Shown: positions 34,562-46,436 of the stretch, piece by piece
Layout of the letters: every line of letters starts with the position of its first letter
Numbering within the stretch: the stretch's first letter is position 1
Origin: Turbatrix aceti
Taxonomy: Eukaryota; Nematoda; Chromadorea; Rhabditida; Panagrolaimidae
NCBI GenBank assembly: GCA_963969345.1
Contig: OZ017767.1
Span: 5,298,739-5,362,738, forward strand
DNA length: 64,000 nt
Direction of reading: 5' to 3'
Position numbers and translations under genes: made by a program
The notes under the pieces: model-generated
Told to the model about the DNA's origin: nothing
The model's database searches: none
What the model saw: the letters and a program-made list of their open reading frames with translations, nothing else

Positions 34562-37081
34562 TCACTTGGCGTACTTTTTGAGGAGGGCAGCGGCTTCCGT
34601 GTGAAACTCCTGATCCGAGGGATCCTTGACTTCGAAGCTCAGTACCTCGCGCAGGTGCTTGCACGCCTTGGGGTAGTCCTTGAGAGCGACGTAGCAGCGA
34701 GCGATGTACATCGAGTTTTCGATCCACTTTTTGGGATCGATTTTCTCGGCTTCGAGGAAGTCGGTGAGTGCCTCGTCGTACGTGGCCGAGGGTGGGGTGG
34801 CGTAGAGCGTCGAGGCTACCTTGCGCTCGATCCAGGACAGACTGGCCACTGAGTACGAAAAGCGCCCTCGCATGTGGAGAAGGCCGTGGTCAGTTTTGAT
34901 CTTGATCGCCTTGTCCAGAAGTTCCTAAAAAACCCCAAAAATTCTAATAATCGTTGCAGGACCCCTAAAAAACCCACCTTGAAAAAGTATCCCTGATGAA
35001 TCTTTTCCTTGGTAGGCAGATAATCTGTCAGAGCGCCAACGACGACTGCATTCAGCTTGAGGACGTAGAAATCTTCAGGGTTGATCTTGTACGCCTCCTC
35101 GGCGTATTTCTTGCCTTCCAGGAGGATTTCCTTGCGTCGGGGATTTTTCATCTCCAGCGCAGACGCCCGGGAATGGCATTCACGGGCAAGACGCCAGAGA
35201 ACTTCGATGTCGCTGGTCTGTCCGCCGTCGTAGGCGGCCTTCAGCTGGGTGTAGGCGTCTTCGACGTTGCCCGATTCATGGAGCTTGTCGATGAGATTGA
35301 ACTGAAATAACACCCTCGCTTCGCTTGGATCGTCGACGACGATGAACGTCAACAAAACCCACGTCAACCATGATTTTTAAAAGCTGTGTGACGTCACCAC
35401 AAATCACAACACAGAAACAACGACGGTGGAGGACCCGGAGGTTGTCGGAAAGCAGAAGAGAAGAAGAAGAGCTGCGGGAAAGAAAATTTCACTAACCAGC
35501 CAGCAGAAGACCAACCACGATAACGGACAATTACTGAAAAACAAGTTGGAAAAAAATTCAAATTTTTTTGTTATGATTGATTGATTGATTGATTGCGTGG
35601 CCAAAACTGAGGACACGCAGACACCCAACAGAAACCAGCACGAAAACGACCAATCTCGGACGATCGCCGGCCGCCGCACTGACTGAGCCGATGGACGCCA
35701 CAAGAAAAGAACGCGCGCTGTTACTTTTCCGTTGTTATCTATCGCCTTCGACAATTCCAAGCCTTGCCTTCCCGCAGAGGTGGGTGATTCAGCGTTTGAG
35801 CGTGCTCCAACGAAAAATGAAAAAGGCAGCAACCTCGTATCGCTCGTGTGGTCGCTATGCTTTCTCTCTGCCTGCAACAAACAATCAGACAAGCCAGCCA
35901 GGCGTGCCCCAGGGTTTCGCACGCAGAAAAAAAATCCAATCTACAAGGTTATCTCGTCGCTTTCGCTTTTACAGGTTTGTAGACGTAAAAAAGCGTGAGA
36001 CTGGGCACTATACACTATAGACTATGGTGCCTAGACCGTGTTTTGTCGATGTTATCTCACCAATAAACACTATTTAATTTTAACTACGCCTTCTCTTCCT
36101 TCGTAAATGCTAGGACTGCGTGTGACGTGATCGTCATAGTCATCGTCATTTTTTTTCGACACAGACAAATATTTTTTTGTTTTTTCCAGTCCAGCCAACA
36201 ATCATCATCCTGGTAATCAATGACTGGACCGCGCTCGTGCTCGTGGTCGTGTCCGTGTCCGTGGTTGTGTCAAAATCCGCCACAAAACACGTTTTGACCA
36301 ACCAACCAACCAACGATCGACGCATCTTTTCTTAGAAAAAAAAAAGATGCGCAAAAGCATGACACTGACATATCACGTCTATGATCGTAGAGGAAGCTTT
36401 TTACCACCCGTCCATCCAGCCAGCAGCAGAAGGATAAATAAAATTAAAGTTTAGGGAAAAAGCAGGCAAAGAAGAACTTTTTTGGGGTGTTCGTTCGTTC
36501 GCGAGTGCTCAGGCTCAGGTATAATAACAGAAGAAGTAGCGAGCACAAGAAGGACATCATCACGTGACAGGCAGAGTGCACCAAAAAAGGCCACACAACA
36601 CGAAACTGTCGGTAAGAAATAAACAAAAACCCACGTTGACAGGATTGTTTTTGGCGGCGGAGTTGGACGAAGAACTCGCCTGGAGGAGTGGCATTTCGTC
36701 CTCATGAAATCCGCCCTGCAGCATTTCCTCATCGTTGGGCCAGGCATCGTCGACGTCGAAGTATACATCTCCACTGGTCGTCGTCGAAGACGAAGTCACC
36801 CTCTGCAGGGGCAGGTTGGGCGCAAAAGTCACTCGGAGTCCGGCAGAAGAGTGTGCAGGCACCGAATCGATCGGCGGAGGCTCAGGAAGACGCAGGGCGA
36901 GTTCAGACCGCATCCGGGAGACTTCCAGACGGACTTCCTCGAGTGCCAGTTCGAGACCCCGCATACGACGGTGATTCGAGCGCCAGGAGAGAAAACGCAC
37001 GACTATGTCGACCAGAACGGCACCAGAAAAGATGCCAACGACGATGATGCCGCCCGCTGTCGCCGTGTCGACGGGGAGCAT
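34562..37081 (-). CDS. RMDN3-like membrane-anchored TPR protein
   Basis: Exons 37081-36635, 35301-34978, 34924-34562; 377 aa. Residues about 9-30 form a membrane helix (GGIIVVGIFSG), followed by a coiled coil (ELALEEVRLEVSRMRSEL), a Ser/acidic linker, and a C-terminal TPR block. The IHQGYFFKELLDKAIKI and HMRGRFSYSVASLSW segments match RMDN proteins. The layout (anchor, coiled coil, TPR) is that of RMDN2/3. Vertebrate RMDN3 (PTPIP51) tethers mitochondria and ER and binds VAP. Intron 1 is long (1.33 kb) and could hide an extra exon. The second intron is about 53 nt. Confidence 0.8.
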
Positions 37082-37437
37082 GACAATGCTGCTTGCCTGG
37101 CTTCAGTGAGGGTCAGAGAGCATTGACGGGGACGAAGTAAATGCTGGAAGGGAAAATTGTGGGGTAAATGGGTTCAAACAACTTTTTTAGGTATCAAACG
37201 GTCAAAAAACCGTGTAAAAAAGCGTTCAACTCGTACAGGTCACATTTTTTACTCATTTTCTGGATTGATTATGACATGGGAACTGAATTCCAGGTAAACA
37301 AATTCCCCCACACGAAATCAAAAAAAAAGAATGAACGAACGAAGAATCAACAAGAGACGCAGTGAGATCCAGATCCACACAGTGCAAGAAGAAGAAGAAA
37401 AGTGACCTGAAGAGAAGGCAAATGTCCGGAATGGAAT

Positions 37438-38906
37438 TCAAGGATTCCATTTGCCGTTGATGATGAGTGAGCGCTCAGCCATGGCCAGCGCGCCTTCGTA
37501 GGTTGCGTTGCCGCCGATGAAGCCCGTTCCGTGGACAAAAATGCAGCCGGGAATCCCGGTCAACTTTGTCAGCTCCTGGTCGCGGATTCCCTGCCAGTCC
37601 TTCGGAAGAGGGCATCTGCAAAAAAACAAAACAAAAATGCATATAAAAACCAGAAAAGTATAAATAATACTCACCGGTTTTCAAAGACGTCCTGCGCGTT
37701 GACGGGAATCGCTTGAACGCGCCAGGCCCTGCCGCTGTCAGGATAGAGGCAGTAGAGGACGTGGCCGGGCTCCAGCTTGCGTTCCTTCTCGATGGTGAGA
37801 AAGTGCTCCTTCCACGGGCAGCTGCCGTTTTCCAGGACAATGATCCGTCCGCTGGGGTGGACGTTGAAGCGGCCATCGACAGCCGTCTCGACAAACTGAC
37901 GCGCTGGGAGCCAAGAATTGTAGTTGTACTTGAGCTGGTCGACAAAGTCGTCGCCCACGATCTGCATCGCCTTCGCGAACTGAACATCGGGGATCGAAGT
38001 GGCATCGTTCCACGCGGGATTCAGCATGTTGACCCGGGAATTGAGAGTGCTCGACTGACGGAACCTGAAACCATAATTTTTGAATGAATGAATGTACTTT
38101 TTTTCCAACAAGGTCGCATAAAAGCATAAAAACTGCACTCCAAACGGATAATCTAATAATCACCAGAGTTACGGTGCGACAAACAGCAAACAAGATTAGT
38201 CATATATTTTTAAATTAAAAAAACTCACAAAGCAGGTCCAGGATACTGAGAAACGCCGTTGTCAATGGCGTCGACGGCATGGACAAAGTTCTCGTACATG
38301 CGGTGAAAGAGGACATCGATAACCTGGTGGTCGGAAGGTTTGAGGCCCAAAAGCGTGGCAATGAGTTGTTTTCCGAAATGCGAGTACACGAGACCGGCTG
38401 AGCTGAGTTTGGTGTCAAAATCGAGGCCCGTCAGAGTGCGGAGAGATTCGGTGAACGACCTGTAGCAATCCCGAGTCAGCAAACAAATCGATTGTGTCCC
38501 CGACGTCGACAAAGAAAGGAAAGAGTGCGCGCTTACCGTTGGTGGTGGTCGAAGCGCAGCGACGAAGGATCGTAGACGCCTCCCACATCCACAACCACCT
38601 TGCAGGTCTTCAGAATATCCGGATTCCGAGTTCTGAATGTGAAAAAAACAAAAATAAGTATTGAACAAGTCACGCGAGGACAAAAACAAAACAAACCAAC
38701 CTGACAATGCTGGCATCCTTGAATTCCGAGAGCTGACGAAGCATGTAACACGCAAAGACCTCGTCAGTATGGAACTTGCCATCGTGGGTACCGATAACGC
38801 CGGGACATGTCATGATAGTCGTCGTGACAGATGATGCCGCTCTTGCAGCAAATAGACTCCTTTTTGTGCCACAAACGACTACGCTAAGTGAGCAGCGTCC
38901 AAGCAT
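37438..38906 (-). CDS. MYG1: MYG1 exonuclease (DHH-type)
   Basis: Exons 38906-38701, 38632-38537, 38459-38229, 38064-37675, 37615-37438; 366 aa, the usual family size. It has the MYG1 signatures [44 protein letters not shown] and [11 protein letters not shown]. The Asp and His residues in these motifs form the metal site of the DHH-like phosphoesterase fold. MYG1 is a 3'-5' RNA exonuclease of nucleus and mitochondria. The first 30 residues are Arg/Ser/Ala-rich without acidic residues, consistent with a mitochondrial targeting peptide. All introns are short. Confidence 0.93.
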
Positions 38907-39246
38907 GCGGCAACGCGCTTTTTTCACGGAAAAGAACGCGTATGCTCGCCGAGAGTCTTACAGCGAATATAGCGACTTTCGCTCCTAAACAATTTTAAAC
39001 TATAGTAATTTCAAATTAATTTATTTACAGGGAGTAATCTTCCCAGGTCCTGGACGGAAATGGATGCGTACGGTAAAAGTGAGTGGAAAAATATTTGTTT
39101 TCCAAGTTATTTATGCTTGATGGTATCCTTTTTTTGCGTGGCAATGCATAAAGTATTTTTACTGTGCTTTTCGGTTACTATGAACGGAATTTTCTAGGTA
39201 TTCATTTTCAGAGCGTTCTCTTTCCGGTGCGAATCATTTTTATTTT

Positions 39247-39752
39247 TTACAAAATATGATTTGACTTGACAAAATTTAAACTATCAGAATCAATGTCGTA
39301 CACTTGAGATTTTGTAACAGGCCAGACGAGTATGAGTGTGTTATCGCGGTGAATGGTGATAAGAGGCTGATATCTGTTGTACACGGTGCCGGGTTTTTGT
39401 CGGGTAATGAGAAGGTTCGGCAGCAGCCAGACGTCGAATTTTCCTCCTGTTCCTATTTTAAACAGAAGATAAAGCGATACTCTGCCTGAAAAAGGAAAAA
39501 AATGACCGTTATGGCATTTTTAGTAAAAAAATTTAAAAAAAACATACCGATGCATAGTTTTAGAGCGGAAAAGACGAAAAATTCGAAAATGATATGCAGA
39601 CCGACAAAAATGTCTATCAACTCGTCGGGAATAATGAGAGCCATACAAGCCACCCCATAGATAAGCAAAACCAGGTGGATGTCATGCGAGGCGTTCCGAA
39701 TAAGCTGGGACCCTCGGCAGATAACGTGCCATACCGGCGCAGAAAGCATCAT
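39247..39752 (-). CDS. Sec62-like membrane protein, N-terminal domain missing
   Basis: Two exons, 39752-39548 and 39485-39247, give 147 aa. Two hydrophobic segments are followed by TGGKFDVWLLPNLL and YNRYQPLITIH, which closely resemble the segment after the second membrane helix of Sec62 (TGG...FWFLPNL, then F.P.Y). Sec62 works with Sec63 and Sec61 in post-translational import into the ER. The cytosolic N-terminal domain that contacts Sec63 is not found upstream, where the DAZ-like gene begins on the other strand. The first ATG used here is only a choice; an acceptor-like CAG at 39777 would extend the exon by about 24 nt. It may be a truncated paralogue or pseudogene. Confidence 0.5.
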
Positions 39753-40146
39753 AGCGCGCAGAGACACGACGATAATCTGCGAGTCAGTCGGAGAGAAGGA
39801 GACAGACGACGAAAAGAAAAGAGATCGCTGGAACACTCCAAGATCAATAAAAATCGCAAGATTATATCGCCAAAGTCAAATTATAGCCTTTGGAAGAACT
39901 GCATGAGCTATTCCAAAGGCAAGACTTTTTGCAGTGGTCCCGAGGCGATAAAAATGCAGACATGAGGTACCGTACGTAGTCGCAGACATTGTTCTTTCGC
40001 TGCTGTCTGGTGTCGGTGGTCGTTGTTCCATTTCCTCTTCTTTTTTTTGCGTGTTGTTCGTCCGACTTTGTCGCGCTTTTTTTCTTGTTTTTTTGTTGAA
40101 TTTTGTTTCTTTTCAGGGTAATACTTTTTAGTCGCCGTGCTATACC

Positions 40147-41014
40147 ATGCTTCCGGAGTCTCTGCCTCAAGGTGACCCGTTCATACCAGTAATACAACCG
40201 CCTTTTCCTGTTCAAATGCAATTCCCTGCGCCTGCACCTTTTTTCAATAACAACTATCAGCCTAATTTCGCGCCTTCCTTCAAGCCGACGCCTAATAGGA
40301 TTTTTGTTGGTGGATTGGACGATAAGGTATGTTTTTTTCGTTTTTTTTTTTGTTTTGAGTGCATTTTTCGTCTTTTCAGATCAATGAATCTGTTTTGAAA
40401 GCTGCTTTTGCAAAGTATGGCGAGATCCTGAACACCAAGGTCGTCCGATACGAAAACGCTACCCGCGGATTTGGTTTTGTCACATTCAAGAATGTCGAGT
40501 CGGCGCAGAAGGTCCTCGACGAGGCGAAGGGAAACAAAACTATCGCCTACAAAAATAGGCGCTTCCAGGTCGCGCCTGCTCAGCGGCGACAACACTTTTT
40601 TCAGGGAAATACTCCTAGTAAGTTTTTTTTTTCAATTTTGTTGGAAACGAATATATTTTGCTCTTTTTTTCTTTTTCAGGCGGTGATCAGTCCGGCGGCA
40701 TGGTCGTTTACCAGCCATGCGTCTTCCCAGAACTCGGATACGTGACATACCAACCCGTTTTTTATCCTCACATGCAGCCGCAGCAGCAGCAGCCCGCAGT
40801 TGCGCTGAACAACAACAACAATACTCCTCCGTCTGAACCTCCTCATAATTTTGCGGGCAGCACCCAGCTCTCATCTCCCCAGTCGCAACCGGTTGAGGGA
40901 TACAATCTGGATGCCGAGGAGTACCCGCCGCTTCCTACGACCAACTCATCCTTCACCACGTCCGCGTCCGCTACCAGCCCGACGTCATCCATCCATCCAA
41001 GCTCGTCTTCCTAG
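40147..41014 (+). CDS. DAZ/Boule-family RNA-binding protein
   Basis: Exons 40147-40326, 40380-40617, 40680-41014; 250 aa. One RRM (residues about 48-130) has RNP2 IFVGGL and RNP1 RGFGFVTF, and ends in FQVAPAQRRQ, matching the DAZ/Boule RRM exit (IGPAIRKQ in Boule). The rest is Pro/Gln/Asn/Ser-rich, with PQQQQP and NNNNN runs. DAZ-family proteins promote translation of germline mRNAs in meiosis; the C. elegans member is daz-1. A CAG acceptor at about 40117 suggests a 5' untranslated intron. AATAAA is at 41277-41282. Confidence 0.82.
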
Positions 41015-41276
41015 ATGACAAACAACTTCAGGACTGCTTCTGATTTCTGCAAGTTGAGATTCGACATCTCTTATCTTCGTCTGCATCATTTACGAATTTG
41101 ATTTTCTCCCTCTTTTTTTTCAAGTTGATCTCCCCAAAATGGTTAGCCGATCTCTCCTTCTTCCTTTTTTTGCCTGCTCAAAGTGCTCAAACTGGCCTTC
41201 AGCGCATATCCCATCCTCGAATGAATGCTCGCCTCTCCCTCGGACATTGTTCGTCCAAAAAATTTAATATCCGCGT

Positions 41277-41300
41277 AATAAATTGGACTTGAATTTTATT
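41277..41300. terminator. Facing poly(A) signals of DAZ-like and U1-70K genes
   Basis: Plus-strand AATAAA at 41277-41282 serves the DAZ-like gene. Minus-strand AATAAA at 41300-41295 serves U1-70K. They are 12 bases apart, so the two mature 3' ends should overlap. Confidence 0.65.
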
Positions 41301-41450
41301 TTTTTTCACGTGAAACAAAAAATACGAGTTCGAGGGAATCAAAGAAACAAACAAACATACGCTTTTCGGTGCCAATCAATCGCGGTGCCGGCGTTCGCGG
41401 GAAAAGAAAATTATTGAATTACGATCAGTCAAAAAAGAAATGATTTCAAC

Positions 41451-43022
41451 TCACCGCCCTCCTCCGTTACGGTCGTTTCTGTCGTAGGGCTTGTAGCGGT
41501 CGCGGTGATCGTCCTTGTAGTCCCGGCCGCCGCCTCCGCCACCACCGCTGCGGTACCTGCCGCCGTTGCCGTACCCGCCGTCACGGCCACGATCGCGGTC
41601 TCGGTCCCGATAGTCTTCACGGTGATGCGAAGACCCACTCCGGTAGTCTCGATCGTAGCCGCCGCCACCGCCGCCTCCGGCACTACCCCGGTGGTAGCCA
41701 CCCTCGAAGCCATCGCCGCCCATGCGTGCGGCGATAGCGGCCTTGGACTCTCTCGGTAGCCGGGTCTCACCCTTACCGCCGCCAAGTCGCCGCGGCAACC
41801 AATTATCCTTCGTACGACCACGTTCGTAGTCAACGACAACACGACGACCGTCGATTTTAATCCCGTCTGCTTTCTTGTACGCAGCTGAAAGTGGTTATCC
41901 CTCGAAAACTGTCTTGGTGCAAACTTGCCTGGGTTATGGGTGACCAAAATCGGCACACAAACCAAACCCGTTCAAAATCATCAGAAACGGTCATTTTGTG
42001 GTCGCTCGAGTCGCGATGCAATGAACCCGCTTGCAAGCGCTTGCACTTACCTATCTACCTCTGTTTGGCTCGCAAAACTCACCCGTCAAAAAATCGAAAA
42101 AGCATTAAAAAAACGAAAAAGGTCAAGAAACTTTCCGGTGGACAAACAAACCATTTTGTCAAACTTACAAAAGGGTGAAAAACGGTGTAACAAGAAGGGA
42201 GCAAAAAAAGCAGCGAGGTTCATCGCCCTGCAACCAAAAGCACATAAGTTCTGGTTTGGTGGGCAGTTGGGTGTCCTTATATGGGCCTATACGGTTCGTT
42301 CCGAAAAAAGAAGCCTAATGCTGCGCAGGATGCCAAAAAACAACAAAAATTCTTTGTTTGGGGGCAGAAAAATGGCTGCGCTCCCGAAAAAAACAAAAAC
42401 AGATCCCCTACCACAAAAAAAAAAGAGGAACGTACCTGTCATGTCGGATTTATGGGCATACTCGATGAACGCGTAGCCACGAGGCTTGCCGTCGCGATCT
42501 TTCGGCATGACGATTTTTACGATCTCACCATACTTTTCAAATTCCTGCTGAAGAGTGCTCTCTGGCGTTTCGTAGTTCTGAAACAGAAATAAAACTTGTA
42601 AATAAAAAATATGGGGAAAAAACTGACCAAACGAGCCACAAAAAGCGTCTTGTAGGCATCCGAGCTGGCATTTTCGTTGTCTCCCGGATTCCAGAGGGCG
42701 ATCTGCTGCTCGAGTTTGTAAGCGAGAAGTTCCTCCTTTTCTTTTCTCTGAAAAAAATGCTCGTCAGAAAGTCCACAAGCCCAGTACATCCAAAAAAAGC
42801 TCAAAAACTCACCCTTTTGGCTTTCTTCTCTTCGCGAGTCTCGATCGGCGGCGGCGGTTCCCTGGGCTCCTGTTTCGTCTCAAACTGCTGCAGATAGGCG
42901 GAAAGGCCTTCGATCGCCCGCTTCTTCTTGTTGATGGAGAGCTCATCGACGGGTGGCAAGTATGGGAGGGGTGGGCGAGGCGCAAAAAACGCAAGCAAAT
43001 TTTCTGGCAGAAATTGGGTCAT
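41451..43022 (-). CDS. snrnp70: U1 small nuclear ribonucleoprotein 70 kDa
   Basis: Exons 43022-42813, 42747-42628, 42577-42436, 41884-41451; 301 aa. The N-terminus ([23 protein letters not shown] split by the usual spacing) and [10 protein letters not shown] are diagnostic of U1-70K, as is the RRM with TLFVARL (RNP2) and RGYAFIEY (RNP1), followed by DYERGRT and WLPRRLGGG. The protein binds stem-loop I of U1 snRNA and is part of 5' splice-site recognition. The C-terminal 110 residues are Gly/Arg/Asp-rich ([19 protein letters not shown]) and shorter than the mixed-charge RS tail of vertebrates. The last intron is the longest (551 nt). The stop TGA overlaps a GTGAG, so an extra 3' exon is not fully excluded. 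Confidence 0.93.
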
Positions 43023-43366
43023 CCCGGCTTGGTTAAAAATAAGATCTGAAAAGTTGTACTGTCTGTGAGAATACACTGTATCGATCGACAGCCAGAAAAC
43101 AACAACAACGCAGCAAAAAGAGTCGTCCGGGACTTGAACTCGAAAAAAAAATCGCAAAGCTTTTATCGGGAAAAATTTTCGCGTTGAAAGTCGGTTGGTC
43201 AGTGCAGGAAAAACGCGCACGCGACACAGAGAGCGTTTTCTTCTTCAAATATTCCAGCGCGCCCGCCACTTTTCGTGCGTTCAACTTTGCTTTCATTTTT
43301 ACCTTATCTGTTGATTGAATTGTGCTGCATTCACGTATCTCTTTGACGTCTACTGTAATTCTAATA

Positions 43367-46113
43367 ATGTTATCCGAAGCACTCATTGGATCTCGGAGGA
43401 CCAAAATCCGTAAGTTTCATTTTTTTTGTTTTTTTTTAGTGTTTTTTGAACACGTTTTTTTTAGTTGACAATCTGGATGTCCGGATGACCCCTATGGGCA
43501 GGGAATTCAAGCTGCATGAGTACAACGGTCAGGAGGTGAGTGCTTTTGTTTTTGGCGATCGTGAAGAGGGGTGTAAGGGTTCATTTTTTTCAGGAGAGCT
43601 TTAGCACGTTGGGCTTCGAAGAGCAGTCCAAACTCATGTTTGATCTCGTCAAGGACGGATGTTTGGTGAGTTTTTTAAATGAATTATTTTTGATGAATTT
43701 TGTAATTTTACAAGGGTTTTTGGTTTTTTTTTAGAACAAATTCACGTGCATGTTTTTTCCAAGATGGCACGACACGAAACCGGATACGGTCAAATTTTTT
43801 ACGGCGAAGGGCCTTCAGCCGCCGATCAAGCAGGACGTCACCCTGGCTGCTCAGCTCCTGAGGAACATCATCTACATCAGAGTGCACCTGAGCAAACTTC
43901 TGCTCCACACGACCGGTGGCCTGGTCTTCAGAGCGATTTGCATGACCATCAAGGAGTTTTTGGATTCTGACTTTCCTTCCGTCGTTGAGGAACTCTTCGG
44001 TCGCACTACGAATATTGCGGGGCTCAATTCCATATCGGAGACATTCCAGCAGGATTTGCTGATTTTGCTGAAGACCCTCAAACACGTGGAACAGGTGAGT
44101 TTTTTTTGCTTTGAATTGTATTTTGTGTAATTTGCTGATTTTCAGTTCAAGCAACAGACAGTAGGCGGCTACCTGATGGCCTACCTGGATCGAGGCGAGG
44201 TACAGCAACTCAACCGCCAGCGCAGCTTTATTCCCGACCTCTTTGACAGGTGCATCGCTGCCGGCATGGCCATCTACGACAAATATCTCCAGGAGTTTCT
44301 CTACTGCGGAACGCTCGATGAAGACCGCTTTTTCGAGTTTTGTATCTGGGATCTTCGAAAGTGCGGCTACATTTTCAAAGCCTCCGATTTTTGCGATTCG
44401 GGCACACTGCCTTTCGACAAGGATTTCGTGCTTGTTGAATGCTTCATTCCTCCTGCGTGGAAGCGCCCAGGTGTCACGGACCTGATTTACCGTGCTTTCC
44501 GGGCTCGCAGACTCGTCGCGGTGCTCAAATCTCATATCAGTGGGTTTTCGCTTTTTTTTATTTTGTCCAAATGTTCACTTTTTTAGAAAAGGACTTTGAA
44601 CTGCCATTCGAGTCGCTAATCGGCTCTTCCACCGAAGAGCAGTACAAAATCATCGTCAAGGCGAGCAACCACGTCGGCGAAGTCCTCCGAGAACGCATCA
44701 ACAAGGTGTACAACATCGATGCCCTCTACGCGATCATCTACGGCATGATCTTTGATCCACTGACTTTCTGGGTGTCGGATTTTGTCGACGAGCTCCACAA
44801 ACGCTCGGAAACCGTGGCTCCCGACGTCTACGATGCCAACGCGTTCATCGATCGCCATTTCCGGGAGAAAATCAACAGCATCAATGCCAACTCTCCCGTC
44901 GTTCGTGCCGAACTCTATGAATACTCATTGTTTGACCGGGTTTTGCCATTCGACAAGCACGTCTTTGACGCCACTTCTTCGCCGAGTGTTGTCACGGATG
45001 AGAACGCTCCGCTCAATGATCCGGAAGGCGCTGAACTGGAAGATCCCGAGCACAAGTTTTCGTACTCGACGCATCTTTCGTTTTACGATCGAGTTGGATT
45101 GCTTTTTTGTGAAGACACGCTTTTTACGAGCCTGCTTCCCCTGGTAAATCAGGAGCATCTTAACAAGCTGTTCCGGCTGAGATTCACGCTTACGAGGCTT
45201 CAGAAGATTCTTGTCAGGTTTGTTTTTGCATTTTTTATAATTTTTTATTTTAACAAAAAATTTTAAAATTCTTTTTTTTTGCATTTTTTTTATTTTTAAC
45301 AACAAAAAAAATTTGTTAAACAACAATAAAAAATTTTTTCTCAATATTAATAATTTTTGCGATTTTTTTCTAATTTTGAAGTTTAAAAAAATTTAATTTT
45401 TTTTGAAATTTTTGTTAAAATGCTTTTCTAACATTTTAAAAAATTTTTTTAGATTTTTTAAAATTTTTCTTTTTTTTTAATTTTTGAAAAATTAAAAAAA
45501 AAATTTAATTTAAATTTTGTTTCATTGCAGCAAGCGACGTATCGTGATGGCCGAGAACGGCACCTCCCAAGAACTCCTCTTCCTGACGTCCGCCCAGAAC
45601 TTCATATCCAGCTACATGTCTTTTGTCTTCGATCACGTCTGCCACGATCAATGGTCGCTTTTCATGGGAACGTACCCGACCCTGACTACGGTAGAACTCA
45701 TCGTAGACGCCCAGCGTCTGCTCTTCCGCAACGTCTTCACCCACACGGGTCTGTACCTTGCGCCCTTCATGGACCAGCTCCACAGCGCTGTCTCCGTCCT
45801 CACCGGCTACGCGGAAAACGGATTATCCTTCCGCGAAGCTGCAGACCACTTCTACGCGGCTTTCCTCGAGATGCGAAAGATGGTGGGTCTGCCGGGTAAC
45901 ATGCAGATGCGGATGATGACCTACTGCGTCTTCCGCATCCCGAACATGCTCAAGCTGGCGGATATTGAAAGATTCAACGTCGATCCGAGGAAGGGCGTTG
46001 AACCGCTGGCCATGATCAGGCCTGTCGCGGCCGCGCCGTCTGTTTCCTCCCTCAACGGACCCTTCCGGAGGTCGTCCAGTCTCCTCGGCTTCGCTGGCCC
46101 CAAGAAACGCTGA
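43367..46113 (+). CDS. Gamma-tubulin complex component, GCP3-like (Spc98 family)
   Basis: Exons 43367-43409, 43465-43535, 43594-43665, 43735-44094, 44146-44539, 44587-45217, 45531-46113; 717 aa. The first 60 residues align loosely with the start of the GCP3 GRIP1 domain. YDKYLQEFLYCGTLDED matches the GRIP1 signature around the 'W.y.GeL.Dp..EFF' helix. After about residue 500, LNKLFRLRFTLTRLQKIL and the helices that follow correspond to GRIP2, which binds gamma-tubulin. Such proteins build the microtubule-nucleating complex. Sequence is very divergent, as nematode GIP-1/GIP-2 are. It lacks the roughly 200-residue N-terminal extension of GCP2/GCP3. Start sites of this gene and U1-70K are only about 345 bp apart and divergent. 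Confidence 0.55.
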
Positions 46114-46436
46114 TCTGCCCCCCTGAATGAATCATCCATCGCGTACCCAACTCAAAAGCCAGCTTTACGGCATTTTCTGTCCACATTTTTCACTTTTCAT
46201 TGCCCTTTTGTTGCCTTTGTTGCGGCCTGACGACTGTTACGACGGAGAGGCCGTTGCAGGTACGTTCCGCCGACTCGTTGTATTTCCTTGGTTGCTTTTT
46301 ACGCAGAAAAACGAGGTCTGGTAATATTCTACAGCGATGGAGAACCCGTTCGTTTCGAGATTTGTTGTTGGGAAGGGTTCAGTGCGGCGATTTGGCGTCC
46401 TCGTTTTCCATGAGCCTGCAAAGGGGATTTTTTTGA
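46114..46436. other. 3' region of the GCP-like gene
   Basis: No additional gene recognised. Confidence 0.4.

Noticed and set aside
43367..46113. WASH complex or CYFIP subunit for the 717-aa protein
   Set aside because: Size and a general helical pattern suggested it, but recalled features of those families do not match, whereas GRIP-domain signatures do.
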